From Clostridiales bacterium (GTDB lineage Bacteria; Bacillota; Sulfobacillia; RBS10-35): 64,000 bases of DNA. The stretch lies in assembly GCA_018729555.1 (NCBI GenBank), contig JAHHQG010000026.1:1-64000 (forward strand). The letters are read 5' to 3'. The translations under genes were made by a program, and so were the position numbers. The notes under the pieces were generated by a model that saw only the letters and a list, made by a program, of their open reading frames with translations, did no database searches and was not told where the DNA came from. This document shows positions 31,978 to 40,286 of the stretch, in pieces. The stretch's first letter is position 1. Every line of letters starts with the position of its first letter.

Positions 31978-33105
31978 ATGTCCCTGAATCGTCTCCTTGA
32001 CGCCCTTCAAGCCCGCACCGGAGATCTTTTGAAAGAAACCGTCCAGGTCACCGAAGTTCCCGCCCCTCCCTTCCAGGAGGAAGCGCGCAGCCGCCATGTG
32101 GCCCGGCGCTTCCGGGAGCTGGGCTACCCCGTGGAAGTGGACGATCTCTTCAACGTGGTAGCCGAGATCCATCCCGCGGAGGGTCCCACCCTTCTGGTGG
32201 CGGCCCACCTGGATACCGTCTTTCCTCCCGGGACCGACGTCCGGGTGAGGGTGGAGGGAACCCGGGCCTATGCCCCGGGGATCCGCGACAACTCCGCCGC
32301 CGTGGCCATCCTCTTGCAGGTGGCGGCCGCCTGGAAGGATGCCCCCCTTACCCTCCCGTACCGCCTCCTCTTCGCCGCCAACGTGGGGGAAGAAGGCCTG
32401 GGGGACCTCAGGGGCATCCGCCACCTGGTGGAAAACCTTCGCCCCGATGCGGTGGTGGCTTTTGACGGCCGCCTGGGGGCCATCGTCCATGAGGCGGTGG
32501 GGAGCCGGCGGGTGAAAGCCACCTACCGGGGTCCTGGAGGTCACAGCTTTGGCGACTTCGGCCGGCCCAGCGCCCTCCACGCCATGGGGACCTTTGTCCA
32601 CCGCTTCACCCAGATCCCCGTACCGTCCCAACCCCGGACCACCCTCAACGTGGGGACCCTCAGGGGAGGCACATCCGTCAACGCCATTGCCGAAGAAGCC
32701 GAAGCCTACCTGGACATGCGCTCCGTCGATGAAAGGGAGCTGGAAAAACTCTTTCAAGAAGCCCAGGATCTCTTCTTTGCGGTAGCCCGGGAAAAAGGAC
32801 TGGAAGGCACCTTTGAGGTGGTGGGCAACCGGCCCGCCGGCCGCCTCCCTTCGTCCCATCCCCTTCTCCTGGCGGCCCAAAAGGCGCTGGCGGAAGGAGG
32901 CTTTCAGCCCCACACGGAACCCGGGAGCACCGATGCCAACATCCCCCTGGCGAAAGGCATCCCTGCCCTTTGCCTGGGGGCCACCACAGGGGGCGGCGCC
33001 CACACCCTAAAGGAATACCTCGAGATCCCGTCCCTCCTCCAAGGAGCCCAGACCCTGGTGCGCTTCCTGGCCCTCCTTCCTGAGGAGGCGTTCCAGCGTG
33101 CCTGA
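31978..33105 (+). CDS. M20-family metallopeptidase
   Basis: A di-zinc hydrolase of the M20 group (carboxypeptidase/aminoacylase/tripeptidase type), 375 residues from ATG 31978 preceded by AAGGGGG. Metal ligands appear in order: His77 in AAHLDTVF, Asp104 in GIRDNSAAV, the catalytic/ligand Glu138-Glu139 in NVGEEGLGD, and the C-terminal His in GGGAHTLKEY. The dimerisation domain lies between about residues 180 and 290 (GGHSFGDFG to VVGNRPAG). An inverted copy of bases 32188-32559 is found at 34761-35132 inside another gene. The downstream serine hydrolase overlaps by 8 bp, so the two enzymes are probably co-expressed. Confidence 0.92.
   Translation: MSLNRLLDALQARTGDLLKETVQVTEVPAPPFQEEARSRHVARRFRELGYPVEVDDLFNVVAEIHPAEGPTLLVAAHLDTVFPPGTDVRVRVEGTRAYAPGIRDNSAAVAILLQVAAAWKDAPLTLPYRLLFAANVGEEGLGDLRGIRHLVENLRPDAVVAFDGRLGAIVHEAVGSRRVKATYRGPGGHSFGDFGRPSALHAMGTFVHRFTQIPVPSQPRTTLNVGTLRGGTSVNAIAEEAEAYLDMRSVDERELEKLFQEAQDLFFAVAREKGLEGTFEVVGNRPAGRLPSSHPLLLAAQKALAEGGFQPHTEPGSTDANIPLAKGIPALCLGATTGGGAHTLKEYLEIPSLLQGAQTLVRFLALLPEEAFQRA
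32188..32559. repeat. Source arm of a 372-bp inverted duplication (inside M20 peptidase gene)
   Basis: Bases 32188-32559 are the reverse complement of 34761-35132 with constant coordinate sum 67320 and, by eye, two mismatches (source positions 32229 and 32373). The source lies in the intact M20 gene. Confidence 0.93.
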
Positions 33106-34444
33106 GGGGAAGCTTCCCGAACCTATCTTGGAGATGGCCCGGGCCTACATGGCGAAGGAGGCCATCCCCGGCCTGGGGATCGCCTGGGTGGAAGGCGATA
33201 CGTGGGCGGCAGGAGGCCTGGGAAAGCGCTCCTTGGAAGATGGTCTATCCGTGGATGCCGATACCCTCTTTCCCCTGGCCTCCATCACCAAATCCTTCAC
33301 CGCGGCCCTGGCCCTTTTGCTGGAGGAGGAAGGCCTTCTCGCCCTAACCCAATCGCCTGCCGACATCCTCCCCGACTTTCGGGTGTTGCCGGAAGGAGCG
33401 GCCCAGGCCATGACCCTGCAGATGCTCCTCCAGCATTTGAGCGGCCTTGGACGCACCGGCCACCTGGACCCCGATGCGGGAGCCTCCTTCTCTTCCCGGG
33501 AGGAGCTGGCACGAGCCCTTTCCTCCTACACCCTGCAGACGGCTCCCGGGGAAACCTGGTCTTACAGCAACGAAGGGTATTCCGTCGCAGGCCATGTCCT
33601 GGAGCGGGCGGCGGGACAGGCCTACGAAGAGCTGGTGGAGGAGCTTCTCCTGAAACCTCTCGATCTTCTGAACACCACCCCCTACATCCAGGAGTGGCGG
33701 GAAAGCCCCCAGGGTGCTCGCGGATACCGGCTCCTCCGGAAGCGCGAAGAGCCCCTCTGGGAGCCCGTAGAACCCCTCCCCATAGCCCCTGCCTCCACCC
33801 CTGCCGGACGTCTTTCCAGCACTCCAAGGGACATGGCCCGCTATGTCCGGGCCATGCTCCAAGGATGGCGGGGGATCCTCCACGAGAGCGAAAAGCGAGC
33901 CTATCCCTTCGGGTCCACGGGTTGGGGCTACGGCCTGGGGTGGTTTTACCAGCCGGGTCCGAAAGGGACCATCTTTCACCACGGAGGAAACCAGCGAGGT
34001 TTTGCTCACGAGATGTGGATCTTCCCGGCGGAAGGAAAGGCCTTGGTCCTCCTCTCGAACCTCACCTATGCCGACCTCAAGCCCCTGGTGGAGGAGATCT
34101 ACCGCTGGGCAGAAGGGGTACCCCTGCCTTCGCCCAAAGACGCCAGGAGCGCTTTCGTGCCCTCTCCTTCCTTCACCGATGAGGGCCTCACCGGTCGATA
34201 TACGGCCCCTCAGGGAGTCGTGGAGATCTTGGAGGGGAAAGGCAACCCCGGGGGCCTTCTTCCCTATCGCTGGGAGATGAAGGAACCTCCTCTTGTGGAA
34301 GAAGGGGAGGCTCTTCCCATCGGGGAGCGGCTCTTTTTCCTTCTGGAAGGCCGCCGGGCAGGGATGCCCCTCTACTTCACGAGGGAGGGCCTCCTCTTGG
34401 CGGGGAATCTCTACCGCAAGGTATCTTCCTCGGCTTCATGGTGA
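33098..34444 (+). CDS. Serine hydrolase of the beta-lactamase/penicillin-binding (class C-like) family
   Basis: A 448-residue protein starting at GTG 33098, overlapping the M20 gene. The active-site serine and lysine lie in LASITKSF (Ser62, Lys65), the Tyr-Ser-Asn motif in TWSYSNEGYS (about residue 156) and the third motif in FHHGGNQRG (about residue 294). No signal peptide is visible, so the enzyme is probably cytoplasmic: more likely a D-aminopeptidase or esterase than a beta-lactamase. A C-terminal ~110-residue extension after the fold (from about residue 350) is of unknown role. Pairing with an M20 peptidase suggests peptide or amide degradation. Confidence 0.9.
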   Translation: MPEGKLPEPILEMARAYMAKEAIPGLGIAWVEGDTWAAGGLGKRSLEDGLSVDADTLFPLASITKSFTAALALLLEEEGLLALTQSPADILPDFRVLPEGAAQAMTLQMLLQHLSGLGRTGHLDPDAGASFSSREELARALSSYTLQTAPGETWSYSNEGYSVAGHVLERAAGQAYEELVEELLLKPLDLLNTTPYIQEWRESPQGARGYRLLRKREEPLWEPVEPLPIAPASTPAGRLSSTPRDMARYVRAMLQGWRGILHESEKRAYPFGSTGWGYGLGWFYQPGPKGTIFHHGGNQRGFAHEMWIFPAEGKALVLLSNLTYADLKPLVEEIYRWAEGVPLPSPKDARSAFVPSPSFTDEGLTGRYTAPQGVVEILEGKGNPGGLLPYRWEMKEPPLVEEGEALPIGERLFFLLEGRRAGMPLYFTREGLLLAGNLYRKVSSSASW

Positions 34445-34478
34445 AGGGATGCCCAACATCGGGGAGGTCCCTGGTGTT

Positions 34479-36151
34479 CTACCCTCCCAGACGGGCATAA
34501 GCCTCGGCCGCCCTGCGGAGAAGGTAACGGTAGCCTCCTGCCGTGGCCAGAACCAAAAGGAGGGTAAACACCGGCAGGAGGGGCAGGGAGAGGGCGTGGG
34601 TCAAATACATCAAAAGAGCCATGGCCCCCACCAGGATGAGGTACAGGAGCAACAGGATGGGGCTGTTGGTATTCCCTTTGATGGCCTGCTGGGGATCGGT
34701 CCAGGTGAGGAAGGGGTTCTCCAGTTCCAGGTAAAGCCCCAACCCATGGGCGATGGCGATGAAGTCGCCAAAGCTGTGACCTCCAGGACCCCGGTAGGTG
34801 GCTTTCACCCGCCGGCTCCCCACCGCCTCATGGACGATGGCCCCCAGGCGGCCGTCAAAAGCCACCACCGCATCGGGGCGAAGGTTTTCCACCAGGTGGC
34901 GGATGCCCCTGAGGTCCCCCAGGCCTTCTTCCCCCACGTTGGCGGCAAAGAGGAGGCGGTACGGGAGGGTAAGGGGGGCATCCTTCCAGGCGGCCGCCAC
35001 CTGCAAGAGGATGGCCACGGCGGCGGAGTTGTCGCGGATCCCCGGGGCATAGGCCCGGGTTCCCTCCACCCTCACCCGGACGTCGGTCCCCGGAGGAAAG
35101 ACGGTATCCAGGTGGGCCGCCACCAGAAGGGTAGGAGGAGGATGGGGGAGCGGAGGATGAGGACCGCCTCCCGCCAGAGAAGGGCCCTCACCGTGGAGCG
35201 AGGCTGCAGGGCCCTTCCGAGGGCCGACGCCTGGAACCTCCTCCGATGGTCGCCCTCTTGAAGGCCGAGGAAGGCTGAGAAAAAGAAGCCCTCCAGGGAT
35301 AGCCAAAAGAGCCCCAGGATGACGACATGGACCACCAGGAGCCACAGGAGATCCAGGGGCCAGCCGGGATGGCCGCTCAGGATCCGGGCCTCCCAAAGGG
35401 CCAGGGGAAGCCAGCTTCCGGCCCCCTGGAGCCAGTCATGCTGGCGCAACAATTCTAGGACAGCCGCAGGATCCCCTCCCATCCCCTGCCCGGCGGCGAG
35501 GCCGAAATCGTAGCTCACCCGGTTGATGAAGTACACGAAGGCCAGGGTTAAGACGGTGGCAGCCGCCATGCCGAGGACCCGGAAGGTTTCCCGGTGAACC
35601 CACCGCGCCAACACCCGGATGAGGAAGACCGCTAGAAGGGCCGCCAGGCACAGGGGAAAGAGGGGGAGGATCAGCACCAGCGGGATCACCCAAAGCCAGA
35701 AGGTCGAGGGAGGGTGACCCCACAGGCCGTAGGTCAGGAGAAAGGGCCCCGCCAAAAGAAGGACCGTCAGGTATTCGCCTGCCAGTACCGTGAGGAAACG
35801 GGAGAGGGCGATGGTGCGGAGCCTTACGGGATAGGCCAGGAGGATGGGCAGCTGGGTATCGAAGAAGAAGAGGGAGAGGAGATGGCCCATGCCGAAGAAG
35901 ACCACCGCCAGCTGGGCCGCCAAAAGGGGAAAGACCAGGGCGGCCCCCGGCTGGTTCAGGAAGTTGAAGGCCAGCTGCCAGCTGTAGGCGAAGGTGAAGA
36001 GAAGGCCCAGAAGGGGGAGGAACGCCAGGGGGATCAAGACGAGGATCGCCACCATCCCGGGCCGCTTCCCCTCCTGGGTGACGCTGTCCACCATGCGCCG
36101 CCACGTCAGCCGGAGTTCCAGCTCGAGAAGGGTCCTTAAAGGCGACTTCAT
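34479..36151 (-). pseudogene. ABC-2-type permease interrupted by inverted M20 fragment
   Basis: The N-terminal part (ATG 36151 to about 35133, ~340 residues) is a polytopic permease: an N-terminal LLELELRLTWRRM segment, then many hydrophobic helices and RALLWREAVLILRSP, the typical entry to the second half. At 35132 the reading passes into the M20 fragment, shifts frame and stops at 35072. The C-terminal part resumes at 34760 (IAIAHGLGLYLELENPF, then two helices and ARLGG) and ends at 34479, in frame with the M20 fragment, so a hybrid ORF 34479-35396 exists by chance. By comparison with the usual architecture, a central piece of perhaps 100 residues has been replaced. Upstream ATPase gene overlaps by 4 bp. 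Confidence 0.8.
34761..35132. repeat. Inverted copy of M20 peptidase fragment inside ABC permease gene
   Basis: This 372-bp copy encodes, on the minus strand, M20 residues from PTLLVAAHLDT to GGHSFGDF. It is flanked on both sides by parts of a single ABC permease gene. No target duplication or mobile-element end is visible. Confidence 0.93.
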
Positions 36152-36870
36152 GATTCCGTCAGGGCAAGGAAGATATGTTCAAGGGAAGCTCCCTGTTCTC
36201 CCTGCCGCAGTTCCTCCAGCGTCCCCACCGCCACCAGCTCCCCATGGTGGATAATCCCCACCCGGTCCACCAGCCGTTCGGCCACCTCTAGGATATGGGT
36301 GCTGAAAAAGACGATGTTTCCCTGGGATGCGTACTCCTGCATCCAGGTTTTCACCGTATGGACCGCCCGGGGATCCAGGCCCACCATCGGCTCATCCAGA
36401 ATCCAGAGGTAGGGGCGGGGGAGGAGGGATGCGATCAGCGCCAGCTTTTGCTGCATTCCGTGGGAGTAATCCCTCACCCGGTCCTCTAAGTGATCCAAGA
36501 GTTCCAGGGCCCTTGCCCGCTCTTCCACCTCTTTTTCCCGCTGGGAGAGGGGCACCTGGTAGATGTCGGCCACAAAGCGGAGGTATTCCAGACCCGTCAG
36601 CTGGGGATAGATCTGGGGTGTATCGGGCACATACCCGATATGACGCTTAGCCTTCAAGGGATCGGGCCATACGGGGATCCCTTTCAGGGTGATGGTGCCT
36701 TCATCGGGCGGAAGAATCCCCGCCATCATCTTGATGGTGGTGGTTTTCCCCGCCCCGTTGGGTCCCAAAAACCCGAAAATTTCGCCCGGCTTCACCGCCA
36801 GGCTGAGGTGTTTCACCGCCACCACTTCTCCGCGGCGATAGGCCTTCGTAACCCCTGAAAGCTCCAGCAT
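36148..36870 (-). CDS. ABC transporter ATPase (ABC-2 exporter class)
   Basis: The 240-residue ATPase begins MLELSGVTKAYRRGEVVAVK and carries Walker A GPNGAGKTT, the Q-loop IGYVPDTPQIYPQLTGLEYL, the signature YSHGMQQKLALIASLL, Walker B LWILDEPMVGLDP and the switch His in FSTHILEVAERL. Its partner is the permease directly downstream (4-bp overlap), which is interrupted here; if the interruption is real, the ATPase is orphaned. Substrate unknown. Confidence 0.92.
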   Translation of the reverse strand: MLELSGVTKAYRRGEVVAVKHLSLAVKPGEIFGFLGPNGAGKTTTIKMMAGILPPDEGTITLKGIPVWPDPLKAKRHIGYVPDTPQIYPQLTGLEYLRFVADIYQVPLSQREKEVEERARALELLDHLEDRVRDYSHGMQQKLALIASLLPRPYLWILDEPMVGLDPRAVHTVKTWMQEYASQGNIVFFSTHILEVAERLVDRVGIIHHGELVAVGTLEELRQGEQGASLEHIFLALTES

Positions 36871-36890
36871 GGTGCCTCTCCCTTTTAGCT

Positions 36891-36907
36891 GCCGGTATTT
36901 TACCGGC
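36891..36907 (-). terminator. Small hairpin at the end of the VOC dioxygenase gene
   Basis: GCCGGTA and TACCGGC pair around three bases, and the VOC stop codon lies inside the hairpin. The T-run is lacking, so this is a weak candidate for an intercistronic attenuator or terminator. Confidence 0.3.
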
Positions 36908-37844
36908 CAGCGGGAAAGGGTGGAAGAGCCTTTTCGATGGCCTCCCGCCGGTTCTCGAGAAAAGGCGGCAGCACCAGCCTTTCCCCCAGCTCGTCTTCCG
37001 CCTCGTCCCGGGTAAACCCAGGTCCCAGGGTGGCCAGCTCAAAGAGGAGGCCTCCTGGCTCCCTAAAGTAGATGGACCGGAACCAGAACCGATCCACCGG
37101 GCCCGAATGGGAAAGCCCGAAGGCCGTCAGCCGTTCCACCCAGCCTTCGTACTCTTCGTCCCGGATGGCGAAGGCCAGGTGATGGACACCGCCTCTTCCC
37201 AGCATCAGCCGGGGAGCATGGGGGAGTTCCAAAAGGAGAACGCCCCACTGGCGGGCATCCGCAGGCGAAAAGACCTCCACCGAAAAGGCGCCCTCCGGCC
37301 CCTCGATGCGGCCGAGACCTTGGCGGTGGAGGCCGAGAACCTCCTCCAGGACCTGCCGGGTCTTCCTCGCCTCCCGCACCTGGAGAAGGGGAGCCCCTAG
37401 ACCCCTCACCTGGTGATCCACCGGCACCGGGCTCTTCTCCCAGGGATGGCTCTCCCCTCCATCGGGAGCTGCCACCAGGACCAGGGGTAGCCCATCGGGA
37501 TCGGTGAAAAAGAGGGCCCGCCTCCCGATAAAGAGCCCTTCCTTCGGTGACGGAAGCCGCTCTTTCCAATATTCCAGGCTCGCCTCATCCCTCACCGTCA
37601 GGGAAAGGGGCGCAATATCGGGAACTCCCCGCCGGGTGGCTCCTGCATAGGGCATGGGGAAAAAGGTGAGGTCGGTGCCCGGCGACCCTTTGGCATCGGC
37701 GTAGAAGAGATGGTACATGGAAGGATCATCTTGGTTCACCGTCTTCTTCACCAAACGAAGGCCTAGGACATCCCGGTAGAACTGCAGGTTTTGGCCGATA
37801 TCTTTCGTAATAGATGATACATGGTGGAGCCCCTGCACCTCCAT
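36900..37844 (-). CDS. VOC-superfamily ring-cleaving dioxygenase-like protein (MhqO type)
   Basis: The 314-residue protein has two glyoxalase/bleomycin-resistance-type halves. The first begins VQGLHHVSSITKDIGQNLQFYRD (split motif), with a candidate metal His in GLHHVS; the second has GGVHHLAFAIRDEEYEGW, and LLFELATLGPGF holds the expected Glu ligand. The terminal FTRDEAEDELGERLVLPPF block is typical of the MhqO/LinE-like group linked to catechol or hydroquinone cleavage and quinone resistance. The Fe-binding triad appears complete. Substrate not inferable from neighbours. Confidence 0.9.
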   Translation of the reverse strand: MEVQGLHHVSSITKDIGQNLQFYRDVLGLRLVKKTVNQDDPSMYHLFYADAKGSPGTDLTFFPMPYAGATRRGVPDIAPLSLTVRDEASLEYWKERLPSPKEGLFIGRRALFFTDPDGLPLVLVAAPDGGESHPWEKSPVPVDHQVRGLGAPLLQVREARKTRQVLEEVLGLHRQGLGRIEGPEGAFSVEVFSPADARQWGVLLLELPHAPRLMLGRGGVHHLAFAIRDEEYEGWVERLTAFGLSHSGPVDRFWFRSIYFREPGGLLFELATLGPGFTRDEAEDELGERLVLPPFLENRREAIEKALPPFPAGR

Positions 37845-37981
37845 GGGGCCTTCCCCCCTCTCCCTTCCACCCTACGTCTTACCTTGTCTTATTTCCACCC
37901 GCGGGATGCTGAAGGCCGAAAACGCGGGGAGAAAACCAGGGCCAAGGATACCCCATCCATGAAGGAAAGGAGGCATTGCAG

Positions 37982-39052
37982 ATGCACGTCACCTTCACCG
38001 GTTTTCCCGGCCAGATTTCCGTCCCCCTCGTCACCCGGCTCTTGCAGGATGAAACCTACCGAGAAGCCACCTGGACCCTCCTCGTGGAGGAAAGGCGGCT
38101 TCCGCAGGCGGAGCGCCACATGGCCCACCTGGATCGCCTTTATCCGGGCTGGGCCCAAAAGGTTACCCTTCGGCCCGGCGATCTCTCCAGCCCCCACTTC
38201 GGTTGGGACCCATCCCTCTGGCAGGAGGAAACCCGCCGCACCACCCACCTTTTCCACCTGGCGGCCCTCTACGACCTCTCCGTGCCAAAAGACGTGAGCT
38301 TTCGGGTGAATATCCTTGGCACCGAGAGGGTCCTCGAGTTCCTGAAGGCCATCCCTGAACCAGAGCTTTTCTTCTACGTCTCCACCGCCTATGTCTCGGG
38401 CACCCGGGAAGGGATCGTCTACGAAGAGGAGCTGGACACCCTTTCCTTTAAGAACTGGTACGAGTGGGGGAAATACGAAGCGGAGCGGAAAGTCCGGGAA
38501 ATCCATACCTCGGTTCCCACCGTCATCGTTCGGCCCACCATCGTCTATGGCGATGCCCGCACCGGCGCCACGGCCAAACTAGACGGCCTCTACTTTTTCT
38601 TTCAGCTCTTCCATCGCCTTCGCTTTTCACCCTGGATCCCCGGCATCCCCGAGGGTGAAGGCCAGGCGGAAGGCCAGTTTATCCCGCGAGACTACACGGT
38701 GGAGGCCATGGCCACCCTGGCCCAGCTGCCCGAAGCCCGGGGCCGGACCTTTCACCTGGCCCACCCCCGGCCTTACACCATGCGGGAGGTCTACCACCTG
38801 GTCCTGGAGACCTACCTGGGGCGAAAGCCCCGGGGTACCCTCTCCCTCCGCCATTTCCGGAGGCTCTTGCACCTTCCCGGGGTGGCCGCCTGGCTGAAGA
38901 TCGCGCCGGAAGCCGTGGATTACTTCGACGTCCGCGTCCATTTCGACCGCAGCAACACGGAAGCCCTTCTGGACCCCCGGGGCATCGTGCCCCCCGACCT
39001 TAAAGAAGTTCTTCCCGCCATCGCCGAGGGCTTCCGCCGCTTCAAGCTATAA
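37982..39052 (+). CDS. Extended SDR / NAD-dependent epimerase-dehydratase-like protein
   Basis: A Rossmann protein of 356 residues from ATG 37982, 8 bases after AAAGGAGG; the TTG at 37976 is too close to that site. The nucleotide-binding glycines are degenerate (VTFTGFPGQISVPL instead of G-x-x-G-x-x-G). The catalytic region is readable: FYVSTAYVSG followed by YEWGKYEAER, a Y-x-x-x-K pair, and VIVRPTIVYGDA. The general layout is that of fatty-acyl-CoA reductase (male-sterility type) and related extended SDRs acting on lipids or sugars. The C-terminal ~100 residues are a small substrate-binding lid. No cofactor preference can be claimed. Confidence 0.85.
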   Translation: MHVTFTGFPGQISVPLVTRLLQDETYREATWTLLVEERRLPQAERHMAHLDRLYPGWAQKVTLRPGDLSSPHFGWDPSLWQEETRRTTHLFHLAALYDLSVPKDVSFRVNILGTERVLEFLKAIPEPELFFYVSTAYVSGTREGIVYEEELDTLSFKNWYEWGKYEAERKVREIHTSVPTVIVRPTIVYGDARTGATAKLDGLYFFFQLFHRLRFSPWIPGIPEGEGQAEGQFIPRDYTVEAMATLAQLPEARGRTFHLAHPRPYTMREVYHLVLETYLGRKPRGTLSLRHFRRLLHLPGVAAWLKIAPEAVDYFDVRVHFDRSNTEALLDPRGIVPPDLKEVLPAIAEGFRRFKL

Positions 39053-39542
39053 TGCCGACCATGGCCCTTCGAATGGGAGAAGTCGTTTGCCTGCCCTTGC
39101 CGTTTCGCTTCTCTTTCCCGGGAGATCATGCCTTCCGGCAAGGCTAAGGCTTATCGGGAAATCCCGCCGGCGGAGAAGGACGACCCAGCCCCCGGCACTT
39201 GGTCTCTCCGGCGCTGCGGCGGGGGAGCCACCCTCACCTGGTTCTTTCGTGCCACCGACGAACCCCGGACCTTCCGCCTCACCCATCGTGCGACGATGGG
39301 GTGGGGTGGAAGGGGAACATCTTCGGGGGCGGCGATGCTTATCCCGACAGGCTGGTGGTTTCCGTCCTTTTCCCCGGGCCTTTCCAAGATGTTCGCTTCG
39401 CCGCGACTGGGCCAGGAGGCGGGGGATTCAGCCGCCGCGGCACCAGGTGAAATATTTCCCCCTCCTGGGGAACTTCCCCTTGGTAACATCGTCCTTTTCC
39501 TGTAGAAGAACGGCATGGCGCTTGATTTGAAGGAGGTGCCTT
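39053..39542. other. 490-bp region without a convincing gene
   Basis: ORFs exist on both strands, but none has family-like motifs, a good ribosome site and sensible composition together; the best is 39128-39505 on the plus strand. A strong hairpin lies at 39270-39312. TTGGTA near 39480 and TAGAAG 17 bases further could be a promoter for the exporter operon, with a TG just before the -10. The region may be a long leader, or hold an unrecognised small RNA. Confidence 0.5.
39270..39312 (+). other. Strong hairpin in the leader of the MacAB-like operon
   Basis: CCTTCC...CACCCATCGT pairs with ACGATGGGGTG...GGAAGG around a three- to four-base loop with one or two internal mismatches. No T-run follows. 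It is about 230 bp upstream of the exporter ATPase start. Confidence 0.4.
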
Positions 39543-40286
39543 GTGGCCAGCACACCCCTTGTGGAAGCCCAGTCGGTTCACAAAGTCTTTCGCACCGGAC
39601 AGGTGAAGGTCCATGCCCTAAGGGGCGTAACCTTGCAGTTTTATCCGGGGGAGTTTACCTCCATCATGGGGCCTTCAGGTTCCGGCAAATCCACCCTCTT
39701 GAACCTTATCGGCTGCCTGGACCGGCCCACCAAAGGCGAGATTTTCATCGCGGGGGAAAGCACCCGCCGCCTCAGCGATAGCGCCCTGGCGGACCTCCGC
39801 AACCGCACCATCGGCTTTGTCTTCCAGGATTTCAGCCTTCTTCCCCAGCTCACCGCTTTGGAGAACGTGGAACTTCCCCTCATCTATCGGGGGATGCCGG
39901 GAAAGAGGCGGCGGGAAAAGGCCCTCCGGGCCTTGGAGCAGGTGGGCCTTTTGCCGCGGGCCCATCACCGGCCGGCCCAGCTTTCGGGTGGGGAGCAGCA
40001 GCGGGTGGCCATCGCGCGGGCTCTTGTGGGGGAGCCCTCCCTCATCCTGGCCGACGAGCCCACCGGCGCCTTGGATTCCCGCAACGGGCAGGCCATCATG
40101 GCCATCTTCCAGCGCCTCAACCGGGAGCAGGGACTTACCATTCTCCAGGTGACCCACGATGAGCAGATCGCCCGTCACAGCCGACGCATCGTCCGCCTTC
40201 GGGACGGAACGGTGGTGGCGGAGGAAGCGGTGGCAGAGCCCCTTTTGGCGCAAGAGATGGAAGCAGTGGAGGAGGAAGGCGCATGA
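39543..40286 (+). CDS. MacB/LolD-type ABC ATPase
   Basis: The 247-residue ATPase begins at GTG 39543, with AAGGAGGTG upstream. It has GPSGSGKST (Walker A), the MacB/LolD-type insertion TRRLSDSALADLRNRTIGFV (residues about 80-100), the signature LSGGEQQRVAIARALV, Walker B LILADEPTGALDSRNG and the switch His in THDEQIARHS. This clade drives mechanotransmission-type transporters that push substrates outward from the extracytoplasmic side. The next two genes encode its adaptor and permease; its stop overlaps the adaptor start by 4 bp. Confidence 0.93.
   Translation: MASTPLVEAQSVHKVFRTGQVKVHALRGVTLQFYPGEFTSIMGPSGSGKSTLLNLIGCLDRPTKGEIFIAGESTRRLSDSALADLRNRTIGFVFQDFSLLPQLTALENVELPLIYRGMPGKRRREKALRALEQVGLLPRAHHRPAQLSGGEQQRVAIARALVGEPSLILADEPTGALDSRNGQAIMAIFQRLNREQGLTILQVTHDEQIARHSRRIVRLRDGTVVAEEAVAEPLLAQEMEAVEEEGA

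Noticed and set aside
34479-35396. Apparent fusion of an M20 peptidase segment and a membrane protein
   Set aside because: The ORF is a by-product of the inverted M20 copy inside the permease gene; it contains only a third of a peptidase and the permease tail.
39128-39505. 125-aa plus-strand ORF upstream of the MacAB-like operon
   Set aside because: Weak ribosome site, no recognisable pattern and composition like non-coding GC-rich DNA.
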